From: Microcella putealis
Lineage (GTDB): Bacteria; Actinomycetota; Actinomycetes; Actinomycetales; Microbacteriaceae
Assembly (NCBI RefSeq): GCF_004216575.1
Contig: NZ_SGWW01000001.1
Location: 957,772 to 1,021,771 of the forward strand
DNA length: 64,000 nucleotides
Reading direction: 5' to 3'
The notes below the pieces were generated by a model that saw only the letters and a list, made by a program, of their open reading frames with translations, searched no databases and was not told the origin of the DNA. Shown one piece after another: positions 15,571-25,098 of this stretch (positions within the stretch are counted from its first letter, which is position 1; each line of letters begins with the position of its first letter). The translations under genes and the position numbers were made by a program.

Positions 15571-17131
15571 CGCCACCATTCTGCGGGGCATCGGGCGTGG
15601 GGTCGGACTGCGACGCAGCAGCGGGCGTCGTGGTGGTCGGCTGCGCGGCGGTCGGGGCCGCGGGTGCCGCCACGCCGCCCACGGGCAGCGTCACCCGAAT
15701 CTCGGTCGGTCCGCCCTCGGGGCTCGACAGGGTGAAGGTACCGCCGAGTCCGACGGCCCGGTCGCGCAGACCCGCAAGCCCGTGGTGCGGGGTCTCGGCC
15801 GCCCCACCCCGCCCGTCGTCGGTGACCGAGACGACCAGATCGGCGCCGTCGCGGGCCACGACGAGCGCGATGCTCGACGCCTCCGAGTGCTTGGTCGCGT
15901 TCGCGATCAGCTCGCTCGCCACAAAGTAGGCGTTGCGCGCCACCTCGTCGGGCAGCTCGGCGGTCGCCCCGAGCGTCGTCTGCAGGGTCACCGGGATGCT
16001 CGATCGCGTCGCTAAGGATTCCAGCGCCGCAAACAGCCCGCGATCGATCAACAGCGGCGGAGCGAAGCCGCGCGACAGGTTGCGCAGTTCGTCGAGCGCG
16101 TCTTGTGCCTGGCGACGCGCATCCGCGATGAGCGCCTTGGCGGCGTCGGGCTCGTCCTCGACGCGGCGCTCGGCGGCCGAGAGATCCATCTGCAGGCGAA
16201 TCAGTCGCTGCTGCGGGCCGTCGTGAATGTCGCGCTCGATGCGGCTGAGCGCGCTGCCCTCGGCGGCGACCGCGGCCGAGCGTGCGGTGAACAGGCTCGA
16301 GACCTGGCCCTCGAGCTCCTCCGACTTGAAGCGGCCGAGCAGCGGGCGGGCGATCGCGGCGTGCACCCAGGTGAGGGCGCGCACCAGGTAGGGCAGCGTC
16401 AGGATGGCCCCGATAGCGAGCACGACGAACAGCACGACAAAGACGCCGGACAGAGGCGCGGCGACGTCGACGCCACGCTCGATCGCCCAGCCGTAGCGAT
16501 TCTCGAAGACGTCGTAGCCGGGGCCGAAGCCGCCCGCACCGCCGATGCGGTCGATGATGCGATCGAGGTCGGGACCGTTAATGCTCCGAACGCCGAAGAT
16601 CAGCGCGAAGGGCGAGAGGATCGCCCCCACGATGACCGAACCCCACAGGGTCAGCAGCACAAAGCTGATCGTTGCCACGATTGGGGCGACGATCGCGCCG
16701 TGCAGCAGGCTCAGCCAGTAGTGCCCGTTGGCAAAGGGGGTCAGCGCCTTGCGCCACCAGGGCAGGCTCGGGTCGATCGACCAGTTCGGCTCGGTGATGG
16801 CGCGCTCGCCCGACCAGCGCAGGCGCAGCACCTCGAGGCTGCCAGCGAAGCGGGCGACGAACAGCGTGGCCGCGATGAGGAACAGCCCCACGACGACGAT
16901 CAGCAGGCTGAGGCCGGTCGAGAACAGGCTGTTGAGCACGACGCTGACGGTGACCGCGATAGCGAAGGTCGGCACGAGGTAGCCGAGGCCGCGGGGCAGG
17001 CGCTTCCAGACGGCGCGGTAGCTCCAGTCGTCGAGCGGCGGCAAACCGGCCGGAGTCTCGGGGTGCGCCATTGCGGTGCGCGTCGCGCCGACGGCGGGTG
17101 CCGGGGCGGTGTCGGGGATCGGGGAAGTCAT
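15563..17131 (-). CDS. membrane sensor histidine kinase (HisKA_3, NarX/LiaS-like)
   Basis: 522 residues. The N-terminal half has paired transmembrane helices at about 55-95, then helices near 145-185 and 235-275, around a sensor region of the type seen in actinobacterial paired kinases. The HisKA_3 box ERDIHDGPQQRL places the phospho-acceptor at H303. The HATPase domain shows NATKHSEA, VTDDGRGG and HHGLAGLRDR. It senses an unknown envelope signal and phosphorylates the coupled response regulator. A GGGGTTAACCCC palindrome lies upstream of its start. Confidence 0.94.
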   Translation of the reverse strand: MTSPIPDTAPAPAVGATRTAMAHPETPAGLPPLDDWSYRAVWKRLPRGLGYLVPTFAIAVTVSVVLNSLFSTGLSLLIVVVGLFLIAATLFVARFAGSLEVLRLRWSGERAITEPNWSIDPSLPWWRKALTPFANGHYWLSLLHGAIVAPIVATISFVLLTLWGSVIVGAILSPFALIFGVRSINGPDLDRIIDRIGGAGGFGPGYDVFENRYGWAIERGVDVAAPLSGVFVVLFVVLAIGAILTLPYLVRALTWVHAAIARPLLGRFKSEELEGQVSSLFTARSAAVAAEGSALSRIERDIHDGPQQRLIRLQMDLSAAERRVEDEPDAAKALIADARRQAQDALDELRNLSRGFAPPLLIDRGLFAALESLATRSSIPVTLQTTLGATAELPDEVARNAYFVASELIANATKHSEASSIALVVARDGADLVVSVTDDGRGGAAETPHHGLAGLRDRAVGLGGTFTLSSPEGGPTEIRVTLPVGGVAAPAAPTAAQPTTTTPAAASQSDPTPDAPQNGGDA

Positions 17132-17238
17132 GGTGTCGTCTCCGGGTCAGGATGGCATGCGCGCGGCTCTCACGCGATGCCACCAGCCTTCCGATCGGCG
17201 CATTCCCGCGGCATCCGGCCGCCTCCCGAACCCGGGGT

Positions 17239-17250
17239 GGGGTTAACCCC
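17239..17250. promoter_or_regulatory. perfect GGGGTTAACCCC palindrome upstream of the kinase gene
   Basis: A 12-bp perfect palindrome lies in the 129-bp gap between the rRNA methyltransferase-like gene and the kinase gene, about 110 bp before the kinase start. It may be the operator of the two-component system or part of a terminator for the upstream gene. Only the symmetry is seen. Confidence 0.3.
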
Positions 17251-17260
17251 CGTCGCCCTC

Positions 17261-18136
17261 TCAGCCGGGGCGGCGCAGGGTGACGACCGTGACGGCGACT
17301 GTCAGCTCGCGCCGCTCGGGGCCTGCGGCGAGCGCCGCCTCCACTGCTTCTCGCTTCTGGTGGAACGCGTTGGGCCCCATGAACACGGCGTCGGCTGCGG
17401 CGGCACGGTCAACCGTGACGGTCTCGCGCACCGTCACCCGGGCCTCCTCCGTGAGGGCGGGCAGCGCGGCAACCAGCTCGTCGGCCTTGACCGCCGGCAC
17501 CTTCAGCAGCTTCAGCCCCTGCACGAGCTCGCGGTGGTGCTCAGGCTCGGGGATCGCCGCGACGAGCGCCCCTCCGGGCGCAAGCACTCTCACGATTTCG
17601 GCGGGCGGCCCCGGAGCAAACACCTTCAGGACGAGGGCGGCCGCATCATCGCCGACGGGGATGCGCGACCGCAGGTCCGCGGTCGCCGCCGCGATTCGCG
17701 GGTGGCTGCGCAGCGCGCGTCGCACCGCGACGGCTGACGCATCGAGAAGGAGGCCGCGCATCCCGGGCAGCGCGTCGAGGACGTGACCCAGGTGCCATCC
17801 GGGCCCGCCCGCGAGGTCAACGACCCAGCTGTCCGCAGCGCCGGCGGCACCCGGGGCGAGCGCGGCGCTCACCGCCGCGTCGCGAACGGCGGCCGCGACG
17901 GCGTCGTGGTGACCGGCGCCCTGGAAACGGTCGCGCGCATCCACCATTTCGGCGGTGTCTCCGGCGGCGGGCGCCCCCATGCCGCGAGCGGCGACGCGCA
18001 GCCCGAGGTATCCCTGGCGGGCGCGATCGTGGTGGTGACCCGCCGCACATGACGCACCCCCGGCGACGGCCTCGAGGCCGCCCCCGCAGTGGGGGCAGCG
18101 CAGAATTGCGAGGTCGTCGACGGGGGCGGTGTTCAC
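17261..18136 (-). CDS. RlmA-family 23S rRNA (guanine-N1) methyltransferase-like protein
   Basis: 291 residues from GTG 18134-18136. The N-terminal zinc finger has C14, C17, C30 and H34 (CPHCGG, CAAGH), followed by RARQGYLGL, equivalent to the ARQGYVNLL box of RlmA/TlrB. The SAM-binding motif is VVDLAGGPGWHLGHVL and the catalytic-domain strand is ALVLKVFAPGPPAEIVRVL. RlmA(II) enzymes methylate G748 of 23S rRNA and can give tylosin/mycinamicin resistance; RlmA(I) acts on G745. Which base is modified cannot be told from sequence. Monocistronic between short gaps. Confidence 0.88.
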   Translation of the reverse strand: MNTAPVDDLAILRCPHCGGGLEAVAGGASCAAGHHHDRARQGYLGLRVAARGMGAPAAGDTAEMVDARDRFQGAGHHDAVAAAVRDAAVSAALAPGAAGAADSWVVDLAGGPGWHLGHVLDALPGMRGLLLDASAVAVRRALRSHPRIAAATADLRSRIPVGDDAAALVLKVFAPGPPAEIVRVLAPGGALVAAIPEPEHHRELVQGLKLLKVPAVKADELVAALPALTEEARVTVRETVTVDRAAAADAVFMGPNAFHQKREAVEAALAAGPERRELTVAVTVVTLRRPG

Positions 18137-18181
18137 CCGGTCAACGCTAGCCGCCGGGGAGCGGGCGGGAATCCGGCGCGA

Positions 18182-18655
18182 TTAGCGGCCAGTGGCGTCG
18201 GGGGCGCGGTCGACGTCGCCGCGCCAGGCGCCCGACTCGAAGCCGTTGTCTTCCATCAGTTCCTTGAAGCGGTGCAGGTCGCGGTCGATCTGGATGTCGT
18301 CGACCTGCAGCAGCGCGCCAACCTTCTCGACGACGCCCTGGGGCTCCCAGTCGAGCTGCAGCGCGACGCGGGTGCGGGCGTCGTCGATGCGGTGGAAGGT
18401 AACGACGCCGGCGTGGTGCTCGCCGCCGACCGAGTTCCAGGCGATGCGCTCGTCGGCGTGCTGCTCGACGATCTCGGCGTCGAACTCGCGGTCAACGCCC
18501 GCGATCGAGACCTCCCAGTGGGTGAGGGTGTCGCTCACCTGGCGCACCTCGTCGACTCCGGACATGAACTGGGGGAACGACTCGAACTGCGTCCACTGGT
18601 TGTAGACCGTGGTGATGGGGGCGTCGATGTCGATCGTTGCGGTGACGGTGCTCAT
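18182..18655 (-). CDS. SRPBCC (START-like) family protein, polyketide-cyclase type
   Basis: 157 residues. The N-terminal TIDIDAPITTVYNQWTQFESFPQFMSGV is the standard start of small SRPBCC proteins (split here as TIDIDAPITTVYNQW and FESFPQFM). Strands with ITHWEVS-like THWEVSIAG and RIAWNSVGG follow, with a C-terminal amphipathic helix (RDLHRFKELMEDNGFESG). They form a helix-grip pocket for hydrophobic ligands. The ligand is unknown. GGGAGA precedes the ATG at 18653-18655. Confidence 0.9.
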   Translation of the reverse strand: MSTVTATIDIDAPITTVYNQWTQFESFPQFMSGVDEVRQVSDTLTHWEVSIAGVDREFDAEIVEQHADERIAWNSVGGEHHAGVVTFHRIDDARTRVALQLDWEPQGVVEKVGALLQVDDIQIDRDLHRFKELMEDNGFESGAWRGDVDRAPDATGR

Positions 18656-18765
18656 GGGTGTTGTCTCCCTGTCGCGTCGATTGGTCGGCCGGGTTCGACC
18701 GAACGCACGCCACGGTACGGAATCGTCACCGTCGTGTCATGGGGTTGACATCACAGGTAGGCACA

Positions 18766-21765
18766 TCAGGAAGCACTCAGGATACGTACGGTTGCGATCT
18801 CAAAGGGGCGCAGCGGCAGGGCGATCGTGTGCTCATCGACCTCCAGCCCGTCTCCGTCAACATCTCGCTCGAGCAGATCGACGCGACGCGCTGATTGCCA
18901 CGCGGCGTCGATGGTGAGCACGGTGGATGCGGCCCTCCCCTGCGACTCGTACAGGCGCACGATCAGATCGCCACTGCCATCGTCGGCCAGCTTGACGGTC
19001 TCGACCACGATCGATCCGGCGGATGCGCGCACCAGCGGCGCGACGGACCGCGCGCCCGTGATCGCGCGAGCGGGCCGACTGAGCCGATACCCCTCCGCGA
19101 CGGCTCCCCCGATGTCGGCAACGGGCCGCAGCGAGAGACGGAAGCGCTGCTCGACCCGATCTGCCTGCGGGTCGGGGAACCGTGGAGCGCGCACGAGGGT
19201 CGCCCGCATCTGAGTGCCCGCGCCGCGCCCGTCGATCACGAGGCGTTCCGTATCCCAGCCATACGAGCTGGCGTTCGCGATGGCGAGGCCCTGGCCCGGC
19301 TCTTCGACGTACACGAAGCGGTGCGCGACCGTCTCGTAGCGCGCGGCATCCCAGGACGTGTTGGGGTGAACGGTGCGCCACACGTGCCCGAACTGTGTCT
19401 CGGCAGCGGTGCGGTCGGCGAGCAGGGCAACGGGGAAGGCGAGCTTCAGCAGCTTTTCGTCTTCACGCCAATCTACGGCGACATCGAGATCGAGCGCACC
19501 TCCGTCGCGCGACAGCGACCAGCGCAGGGTGACCCGCGAATCGCCGAGCTGCCGATCTACCTCGACGGTGTCACCCACGACGTCGACCGCAACCTCACCA
19601 TCGAGGGCGACGGGCGTCCGCCGATAGTGCTCTTCGATGTCCCACGCGTCCCACTGCGATGGACGGTCGTGGAAGAGCTGCAGGGCGCCCGCAGGCACAC
19701 CCGGCACGATGAGCTCGCGGCCTGTGCGGGAATCGACGAGCGACGCGATCTCGCCGCTCGCGTCGATACGCACCGTGAGCTGCTCGCTCTGCAACACCGC
19801 CCCTCCGGCGGAATCTGCGGTCGCCTCCGGGCAGGCGGTACCGACCGCGTCGACGATCGCGAACGCTGCGGCACTGTGCGGCGTCGGATGCGCTTCCAGG
19901 GCGAGGTCGCCATCCCTGGCGAGCACACGCAGCGAGCGCTCGATGATGCCGGACGCAATGGACGCCACGTGGGCGTGCACTCGCTCGGCTTCCTCGTGAA
20001 CCCACCCGATCGAGGTGCCGGGAAGGATGTCGTGGAACTGGTTCAGCAGCGTGAGACGCCACGCCTCATCGAGTTCATCGTGCGGGTAGGCGAGGTCCTC
20101 GCGCCAGGCTGCGGTCGCCGCCCACAGTTCGGCCTCGTGCAGCAGCGCCTCACTGCGCCGGTTGCCCTGTTTCGTGCGCACCTGACTGGTGAACACGCCG
20201 CGGTGCAGCTCGAGGTACATCTCTCCGGACCAGACGGGCGGGTCGACGAGCTCGCCCCGCGCGGTCGCGAAGTAGTCGGCGGGGGTCGCAAAGACCACCT
20301 TCGGCGAGCCCTCGAGGTCGGCCTTGCGCCGCCCCGTCTCGACCATGTCGCGGGTCGGCCCGCCCCCGCCGTCGCCCCAGCCGAACGGCACGATCGACTG
20401 CGTCAGCACCGACTTTTCGGCGAACTGCCGCTCGGCCTTCGCGAGATCGGTGGCGCCGAGGTCGCTCATGTAGCTGTCGACGGGTGGGAAGTGCGTGAGG
20501 ATGCGCGTGCCGTCGATTCCTTCCCACGCGAACGTGTGGTGCGGCATCCGATTCGTATCGCCCCACGACAGCTTCTGCGTGACGAAGCCCGTGGCGCCCA
20601 CCCCGCGGAAGATCTGCGGCAGGGCGCCCGAGAATCCAAAGGAGTCGGGAAGCCAGACGATGTCGGAGCGCACGCCGAAGGCCCGCTCGAAGTAGCGGGT
20701 GCCCTGCGCGAACTGCCGGATCATCGATTCGCCGCCGACCATCGTCGCGTCGGACTCGACCCACATGCCGCCGATCGGCACGATGCGGCCCGCCGCAACC
20801 GCGGCCTGCACACGGGCGAACAGCTCGGGGTAATTCTCTTCGACCCACGCGTACTGCTGGGCAGACGAGGCGACGAAGCGGAATTCGTCGTACTCGTCGA
20901 TGAGGTCGAGCACGTTCGACAGGGTGCGGGCGAACTTGCGCACGGTCTCGCGCGTGGGCCAGAGCCACGCCGAGTCAAGGTGTGCGTGCCCGACAGCGAT
21001 GGCGGTGTGCGCGCTCGCGCTTGCCGGCGCAGCGAGCTCCGGCGCGAGGATCGCGCGCGCTGCGGCGACACCGTCACGCGGGTTCGCCGCATCAATAACG
21101 TCGACGACGCGGGTCAGCGCCTCGAGAATGCGCGCGCTGCGCACCGAATCAGCCGGCAGCTGTCGGGCCAGGTCGAACAGCGTCGTCGCGTCCCACCACA
21201 GAGCGCTCGTCTCGCGGTCGCGCAGCACAACGTCAAAGGCGCGCGCCACGTACTGCAGAGTGTCGCCAGCCGTTTCCTTCCGACCAAGTGGGGTGCTGCG
21301 GAACTGAAAGCCGTCGGCGATGTTCGGGTTCGCTGCCGCCTCGATGTAAAACTCGAACTCTCCGGCAGGGCCGGCCTCCGCCACCGGAGCATGCCGGTTG
21401 AGGGGCTCGAGCCCTTTCACGATGCGACCATCGGCCGTATACACGATGCCCTCGGCCTGGAAGCCAGGGAGCCGGTCGGTGTAGCCGAGGTCGACGAGCA
21501 GTTCGATGGCCCCGGAGCCCTGCCACTCGCTCGGCACCGCGCCGGTGACGCGGAACCAGACCGTGTCCCACGCGCTGCCCCAGGGGGAGCCGGTCATGAA
21601 CGGTGCGTACTGGGCGGCACGGGCGGTCGCGAACGGCACTGGCTCGCCGCCGACGACCCAGTGCTCGACCGTCAGCGCGCGGTGATCAGCAACGCGAGCG
21701 GGGTCGAGCACGTCGCGAAGAAAGCGAGCGATGCGAGCGTCGCGCTGCGGGAGATTCAGGTGCAT
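18766..21765 (-). CDS. alpha-mannosidase, glycoside hydrolase family 38
   Basis: 999 residues, full length for bacterial GH38. The zinc site is GHAHLDSAW with H260, H262 and D264. The nucleophile is D374 in WLPDSFGFSG. GMWVESDATMVGGES and FLTHFPP-like LTHFPPVDSYMS also fit. The C-terminal half is the beta-sandwich of the family. There is no signal peptide, so it acts in the cytosol on imported alpha-mannosides. It is the last gene of an operon (binding protein, two permeases, mannosidase), 19 bp after the second permease, and probably controlled by the ROK regulator at 25129-26415. Confidence 0.96.
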   Translation of the reverse strand: MHLNLPQRDARIARFLRDVLDPARVADHRALTVEHWVVGGEPVPFATARAAQYAPFMTGSPWGSAWDTVWFRVTGAVPSEWQGSGAIELLVDLGYTDRLPGFQAEGIVYTADGRIVKGLEPLNRHAPVAEAGPAGEFEFYIEAAANPNIADGFQFRSTPLGRKETAGDTLQYVARAFDVVLRDRETSALWWDATTLFDLARQLPADSVRSARILEALTRVVDVIDAANPRDGVAAARAILAPELAAPASASAHTAIAVGHAHLDSAWLWPTRETVRKFARTLSNVLDLIDEYDEFRFVASSAQQYAWVEENYPELFARVQAAVAAGRIVPIGGMWVESDATMVGGESMIRQFAQGTRYFERAFGVRSDIVWLPDSFGFSGALPQIFRGVGATGFVTQKLSWGDTNRMPHHTFAWEGIDGTRILTHFPPVDSYMSDLGATDLAKAERQFAEKSVLTQSIVPFGWGDGGGGPTRDMVETGRRKADLEGSPKVVFATPADYFATARGELVDPPVWSGEMYLELHRGVFTSQVRTKQGNRRSEALLHEAELWAATAAWREDLAYPHDELDEAWRLTLLNQFHDILPGTSIGWVHEEAERVHAHVASIASGIIERSLRVLARDGDLALEAHPTPHSAAAFAIVDAVGTACPEATADSAGGAVLQSEQLTVRIDASGEIASLVDSRTGRELIVPGVPAGALQLFHDRPSQWDAWDIEEHYRRTPVALDGEVAVDVVGDTVEVDRQLGDSRVTLRWSLSRDGGALDLDVAVDWREDEKLLKLAFPVALLADRTAAETQFGHVWRTVHPNTSWDAARYETVAHRFVYVEEPGQGLAIANASSYGWDTERLVIDGRGAGTQMRATLVRAPRFPDPQADRVEQRFRLSLRPVADIGGAVAEGYRLSRPARAITGARSVAPLVRASAGSIVVETVKLADDGSGDLIVRLYESQGRAASTVLTIDAAWQSARRVDLLERDVDGDGLEVDEHTIALPLRPFEIATVRILSAS

Positions 21766-21784
21766 CGGATGAGCCTTTCAGCAC

Positions 21785-22654
21785 TCAGCCCTTGACCGAG
21801 CCGGCGAGCGCGAACGACCCGCCGATGAGGCGAGAGGCGAGCACGTACAGCACGATGACGGGCAGCGAGTAGAGGATCGAGAAGGCGGCCAGCTGACCGT
21901 AGGCGATCGAGCCGAACTGGCCGAAGAAGGTGTAAATGCTCGTTGCCGCTGGCTGCTTCTCGGGCGAGAAGAGCAGCACGAACGGCACGAAAAAGTTCCC
22001 CCAGGCCTGCAAGAACACAAACACAAACACGACGGCGATGCCGGGGCGCATAAGCGGCACGACAACGGTGCGCAGCGCCTTCATCGCCGACGCCCCATCG
22101 ATCCAGGCGGCTTCCTCGAGCGAGACGGGCACCGCATCCATGAAGTTCTTCGTCATGAAGATCGCCATCGGAAGCGAGGACGCCGTCAGAAACAGCACCG
22201 TGCCGAAAAACGAGTCGAGCAGGCCGAGGAAGACGAAGACGCTGTAAACCGGCACCATGATCGCGGTGATCGGCAGGCAGGTGCCGAAGAGCACGGCGTA
22301 GAGGAAGCCCCGGTGAAACCGCGAGCGGTACCGCGACAGCGGGTAGGCGGCGAGCAGCGACGCCAGCACCGTGAGCGTCGCCGTCAGCCCTGCAAGGGCC
22401 ACGCTGTTCATGATCGGGATGAACGTGGTCTGGGGTGTGAGGACCGCGGCGAAATTGTCGAGCGTCAACGACGACGGGATGCGCGTCTGATACGTCGCAC
22501 TCGGATCGAACGCAGCGAGCAGGAGCCACGCCAAAGGAACGAGGAAGGCAATAGCGACGACGGCGAGCGACACCGAGGCCCACATTCGAGAGGCGCCGCG
22601 CGCGGGCGACGCGGCGCTCAGGCGCGCGGCGGTGACCGGAGTCGCGGCGCTCAC
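21785..22654 (-). CDS. carbohydrate ABC transporter permease (MalG-type)
   Basis: 289 residues, GTG start overlapping the stop of the partner permease (GTGA). Six transmembrane segments are visible. The EAA cytoplasmic loop EEAAWIDGASAMKALRTVVVPLMRP is given here in parts: EEAAWIDGA and VVVPLMRPG. This loop contacts the ATPase. No ATPase gene is present in the operon, so it probably uses a shared MsiK-like ATPase encoded elsewhere, as in many actinobacterial sugar importers. Cargo inferred: mannosides or manno-oligosaccharides. Confidence 0.93.
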   Translation of the reverse strand: MSAATPVTAARLSAASPARGASRMWASVSLAVVAIAFLVPLAWLLLAAFDPSATYQTRIPSSLTLDNFAAVLTPQTTFIPIMNSVALAGLTATLTVLASLLAAYPLSRYRSRFHRGFLYAVLFGTCLPITAIMVPVYSVFVFLGLLDSFFGTVLFLTASSLPMAIFMTKNFMDAVPVSLEEAAWIDGASAMKALRTVVVPLMRPGIAVVFVFVFLQAWGNFFVPFVLLFSPEKQPAATSIYTFFGQFGSIAYGQLAAFSILYSLPVIVLYVLASRLIGGSFALAGSVKG

Positions 22655-23586
22655 CGGTCGGCCTCCGCTCGGCGCAACACGGCGATGTAGCCGAGCGAGA
22701 AGACGGCACCGATGATCAGCATCACGGTGGCGATGGCGGTGCCGTAGGCGACGCTGCCGAAGCGGAACGCCTCCTGGTAGGCGAAGACGGGCAGCGTCGA
22801 ACTGGCGTTACCCGGTCCGCCCGCCGTCATGACGTAAATGAGGGTGAAAACCGACAGCGTCTGCAGTGTGATGAGCATGAGGGTCGTTGCGATCGTGCCC
22901 CGCAAGACCGGCAGGGTGACCCGCATAAGGCGCTGCCAGGCGTTCGCGCCATCGATCTCCGCTGCCTCGATGAGCTCGGGCGGCACCTCGGCGAGCGCTG
23001 CCCGGTAGATCAACATCGAGAAGGCGGTACCGCGCCAGACGTTCGCGAGGATGATCGTGGCCATGGGGGCGATGAACAGCCAGTTATCGCCGGCGAGCCC
23101 CACGACACCGAGTAGCTGATTGAGGGTGCCATCGCGACTGAAAAAGGCGTAGGCCACAAACGCCGCGACGATCTCGGGCAGCACCCAGGCGAGCACGATG
23201 ACGCCGCCGCCGATTGCTGCCATACGTCGGTGAGCGCGCGTCATGGCGAAGGCGATAGCAAAGCCCAGCACGTTCTGGCCGATCACGGCCGACGCGACGG
23301 TGAAGACGACCGTGAGCCACAGCGACAGGCTGAAGTCGGGGTCTGCAAAAAGGCGCTCGTAGTTCGCGCCGCCCACCCACTCGGGCGATGTGGCGGTCAC
23401 GCCGGTAAGGGTCGCGTTGGTGAATGAGCCCACGAACGCCCACAGAATCGGGACGATGAGGAAGACGGCGAGCAAAATCGCGGCGGGCAGGAGGGGCCCG
23501 CCGCGCACGAGCGCACGCACAACAGTGGTACTGCCGGTTCTCCTCCGCGACGGCGGAGGAGAACCGGCAGTGGTCGATCGCGTCAT
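22651..23586 (-). CDS. carbohydrate ABC transporter permease (MalF-type)
   Basis: 311 residues, six transmembrane segments, with the conserved EAA loop ELIEAAEIDGANAWQRL and VTLPVLRG. It pairs with the MalG-type permease, with which it overlaps by 4 nt. Codons 6-19 contain an 18-bp perfect inverted repeat (23531-23570), which should fold into a very strong hairpin just after the start codon and may limit translation relative to the binding protein. The start is ATG 23584-23586, 64 bp after the binding-protein gene. Confidence 0.93.
   Translation of the reverse strand: MTRSTTAGSPPPSRRRTGSTTVVRALVRGGPLLPAAILLAVFLIVPILWAFVGSFTNATLTGVTATSPEWVGGANYERLFADPDFSLSLWLTVVFTVASAVIGQNVLGFAIAFAMTRAHRRMAAIGGGVIVLAWVLPEIVAAFVAYAFFSRDGTLNQLLGVVGLAGDNWLFIAPMATIILANVWRGTAFSMLIYRAALAEVPPELIEAAEIDGANAWQRLMRVTLPVLRGTIATTLMLITLQTLSVFTLIYVMTAGGPGNASSTLPVFAYQEAFRFGSVAYGTAIATVMLIIGAVFSLGYIAVLRRAEADR
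23531..23570 (-). repeat. 18-bp perfect inverted repeat with 4-nt loop inside a permease coding start
   Basis: CTGCCGGTTCTCCTCCGC (23531-23548) is followed by GACG and its exact complement (23553-23570). It lies 16-56 nt into the permease gene and encodes TAGSPPPSRRRTGS. This is the longest perfect short-loop inverted repeat I see in the window. On the minus-strand mRNA it would form a hairpin strong enough to slow ribosomes or act as a processing and stability element between binding-protein and permease messages. Confidence 0.85.
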
Positions 23587-23650
23587 GCTCGAGGGTCTCC
23601 CGTCGGCGCCGCCCGCGATGCGAGCCGCGCCGACGCACTCGAGCGGGCGA

Positions 23651-25021
23651 TCACGGAGCGATCACCTGATCGGCTCCGACGATGGATTCGACCTCACGGT
23701 CGTACTCCGCAGCCGCTTCCGCGGGGCTCGCCTGGCCGGTGATGACCGCCTCCGTCGCTCGTTGAACGGCTGCAGAAATCTGGTTGTAGTCGCTCGTCGC
23801 GGGTCGGAAGTAGGTGAATTCGACGAACTCGGTGACGGCCCCGACGAACGGGTTTGCCTCGGTGTAGCTGGGGTCGGCGGCAACGTCGGCGCGAACGGCG
23901 ATCTGCGAGTTCTCGTTGACGTACGACAGTGAGTTATCGAAGCTGAGCGCCATCGTCAAGAACTCGAAGGCGAGGTCGGGAGCATCGGTCTGAGCCCCCA
24001 CAGCGAGCGTCCAACCGCCCGACATGCTGACGCCCGGGCCGTCGCCATTCTGAGTCGGGAACGCGGCGACACCCATGTTGTCGGCGTAGGAATCCCATTC
24101 GAACGAGCCACCCGGCACCCAGAACGACGGGGTGTAAGACCCTTCGATGGTGGCGCCGAGCGCATCGCCCGGGAACAGTTCGCCGAAAACCGACTGCCAC
24201 ACGTTCGGGTCGAGGGCCCGGTCAACAGGAAGCGCGTAGCCCTCGTCGTACACAGTCTGGACGAACTCGAGCGAGTCGATGAAGCCCTGCGAGCCAACGA
24301 CCCACTTGCCCGACTCGGAGTCGTATAGGGCGTCACCGCCGAGTTCGGTGCCGTAGAGCAGCTGGTAGAAGCCCTGCATGTTCGAGCCCTCGCCCGTGCC
24401 TGTTCCCGCGTAGAGCATGAACGGCACCGCGTCAGGGTCAGACGACTGCACAGCCTCCGCCATGGCGAGTACGTCGTCCCAGGTTTCTGGTTGCCACGGT
24501 GTCTCGATACCCGCCGCCTCGAGCACGGGGATGCTGTACCAGAGCCCTCGGGTGTCGGTGCCGAGCGAGACGGCGTACGTCTGACCGTCGTTACCCACGC
24601 CCGCTTGCTTCGCCGCGTCGCTGAACTGATCCCAGTCTTCCCACTCGGCGAGGTAGTCGTCGAGCGCGAGGAGGTAACCGGCTTCTGCGTCGGCGCGAAC
24701 CGTTGTCGTGTCCTGGTAGAAGATGTCAGGGGCCGTGTCGGCCGAACGGTGCGACAGCGCGAGACGCGTCTTGTAGTCCTCGTCGTTTGCCGACGCGGGC
24801 TGAAGTTCGACGGTGACTCCGTCGTTGTCGGCCTCGAACTGCTCTTTCGTGGTCTGCATCAGGGTGTCGAGCGCGGTGAACGCATCGGTCCGGATGTAGC
24901 TCACGGTGAGCGTTTGCTCGTCGCCCGACCCGCCGCCAGACGCGGGGGAACACCCGACGATGCCGATGAGGGAGCCCGCTGCGATCGCACTGAGGGCAAT
25001 GGCCGAACGTCTGGCACGCAT
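23651..25021 (-). CDS. sugar ABC transporter substrate-binding lipoprotein
   Basis: 456 residues from ATG 25019-25021 with AAAGGAG upstream; the frame extends further but that part is not signal-like. The lipoprotein signal is RARRSAIALSAIAAGSLIGIVGC with the lipobox Cys at about residue 25. The mature protein is a family-1 extracellular binding protein (TVELQPASANDEDYKTRL, GVSMSGGWTLAV). It is tethered to the membrane and delivers sugar to the two permeases. It is the first gene of the mannoside operon and shows no truncation. Confidence 0.95.
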   Translation of the reverse strand: MRARRSAIALSAIAAGSLIGIVGCSPASGGGSGDEQTLTVSYIRTDAFTALDTLMQTTKEQFEADNDGVTVELQPASANDEDYKTRLALSHRSADTAPDIFYQDTTTVRADAEAGYLLALDDYLAEWEDWDQFSDAAKQAGVGNDGQTYAVSLGTDTRGLWYSIPVLEAAGIETPWQPETWDDVLAMAEAVQSSDPDAVPFMLYAGTGTGEGSNMQGFYQLLYGTELGGDALYDSESGKWVVGSQGFIDSLEFVQTVYDEGYALPVDRALDPNVWQSVFGELFPGDALGATIEGSYTPSFWVPGGSFEWDSYADNMGVAAFPTQNGDGPGVSMSGGWTLAVGAQTDAPDLAFEFLTMALSFDNSLSYVNENSQIAVRADVAADPSYTEANPFVGAVTEFVEFTYFRPATSDYNQISAAVQRATEAVITGQASPAEAAAEYDREVESIVGADQVIAP

Positions 25022-25098
25022 GAGGCGCTCCTTTGTGTTTGTGCAAGCACGCGCCGTCGTCGCCGCGTGCGGAATGCGCATCGTCGCGCGCTCCATAC

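Noticed and set aside
18895..21795. 966-codon open frame on the plus strand opposite the alpha-mannosidase gene
   Set aside because: It mirrors the GC-rich codon pattern of the real GH38 gene on the other strand, has no protein family likeness and no ribosome site.
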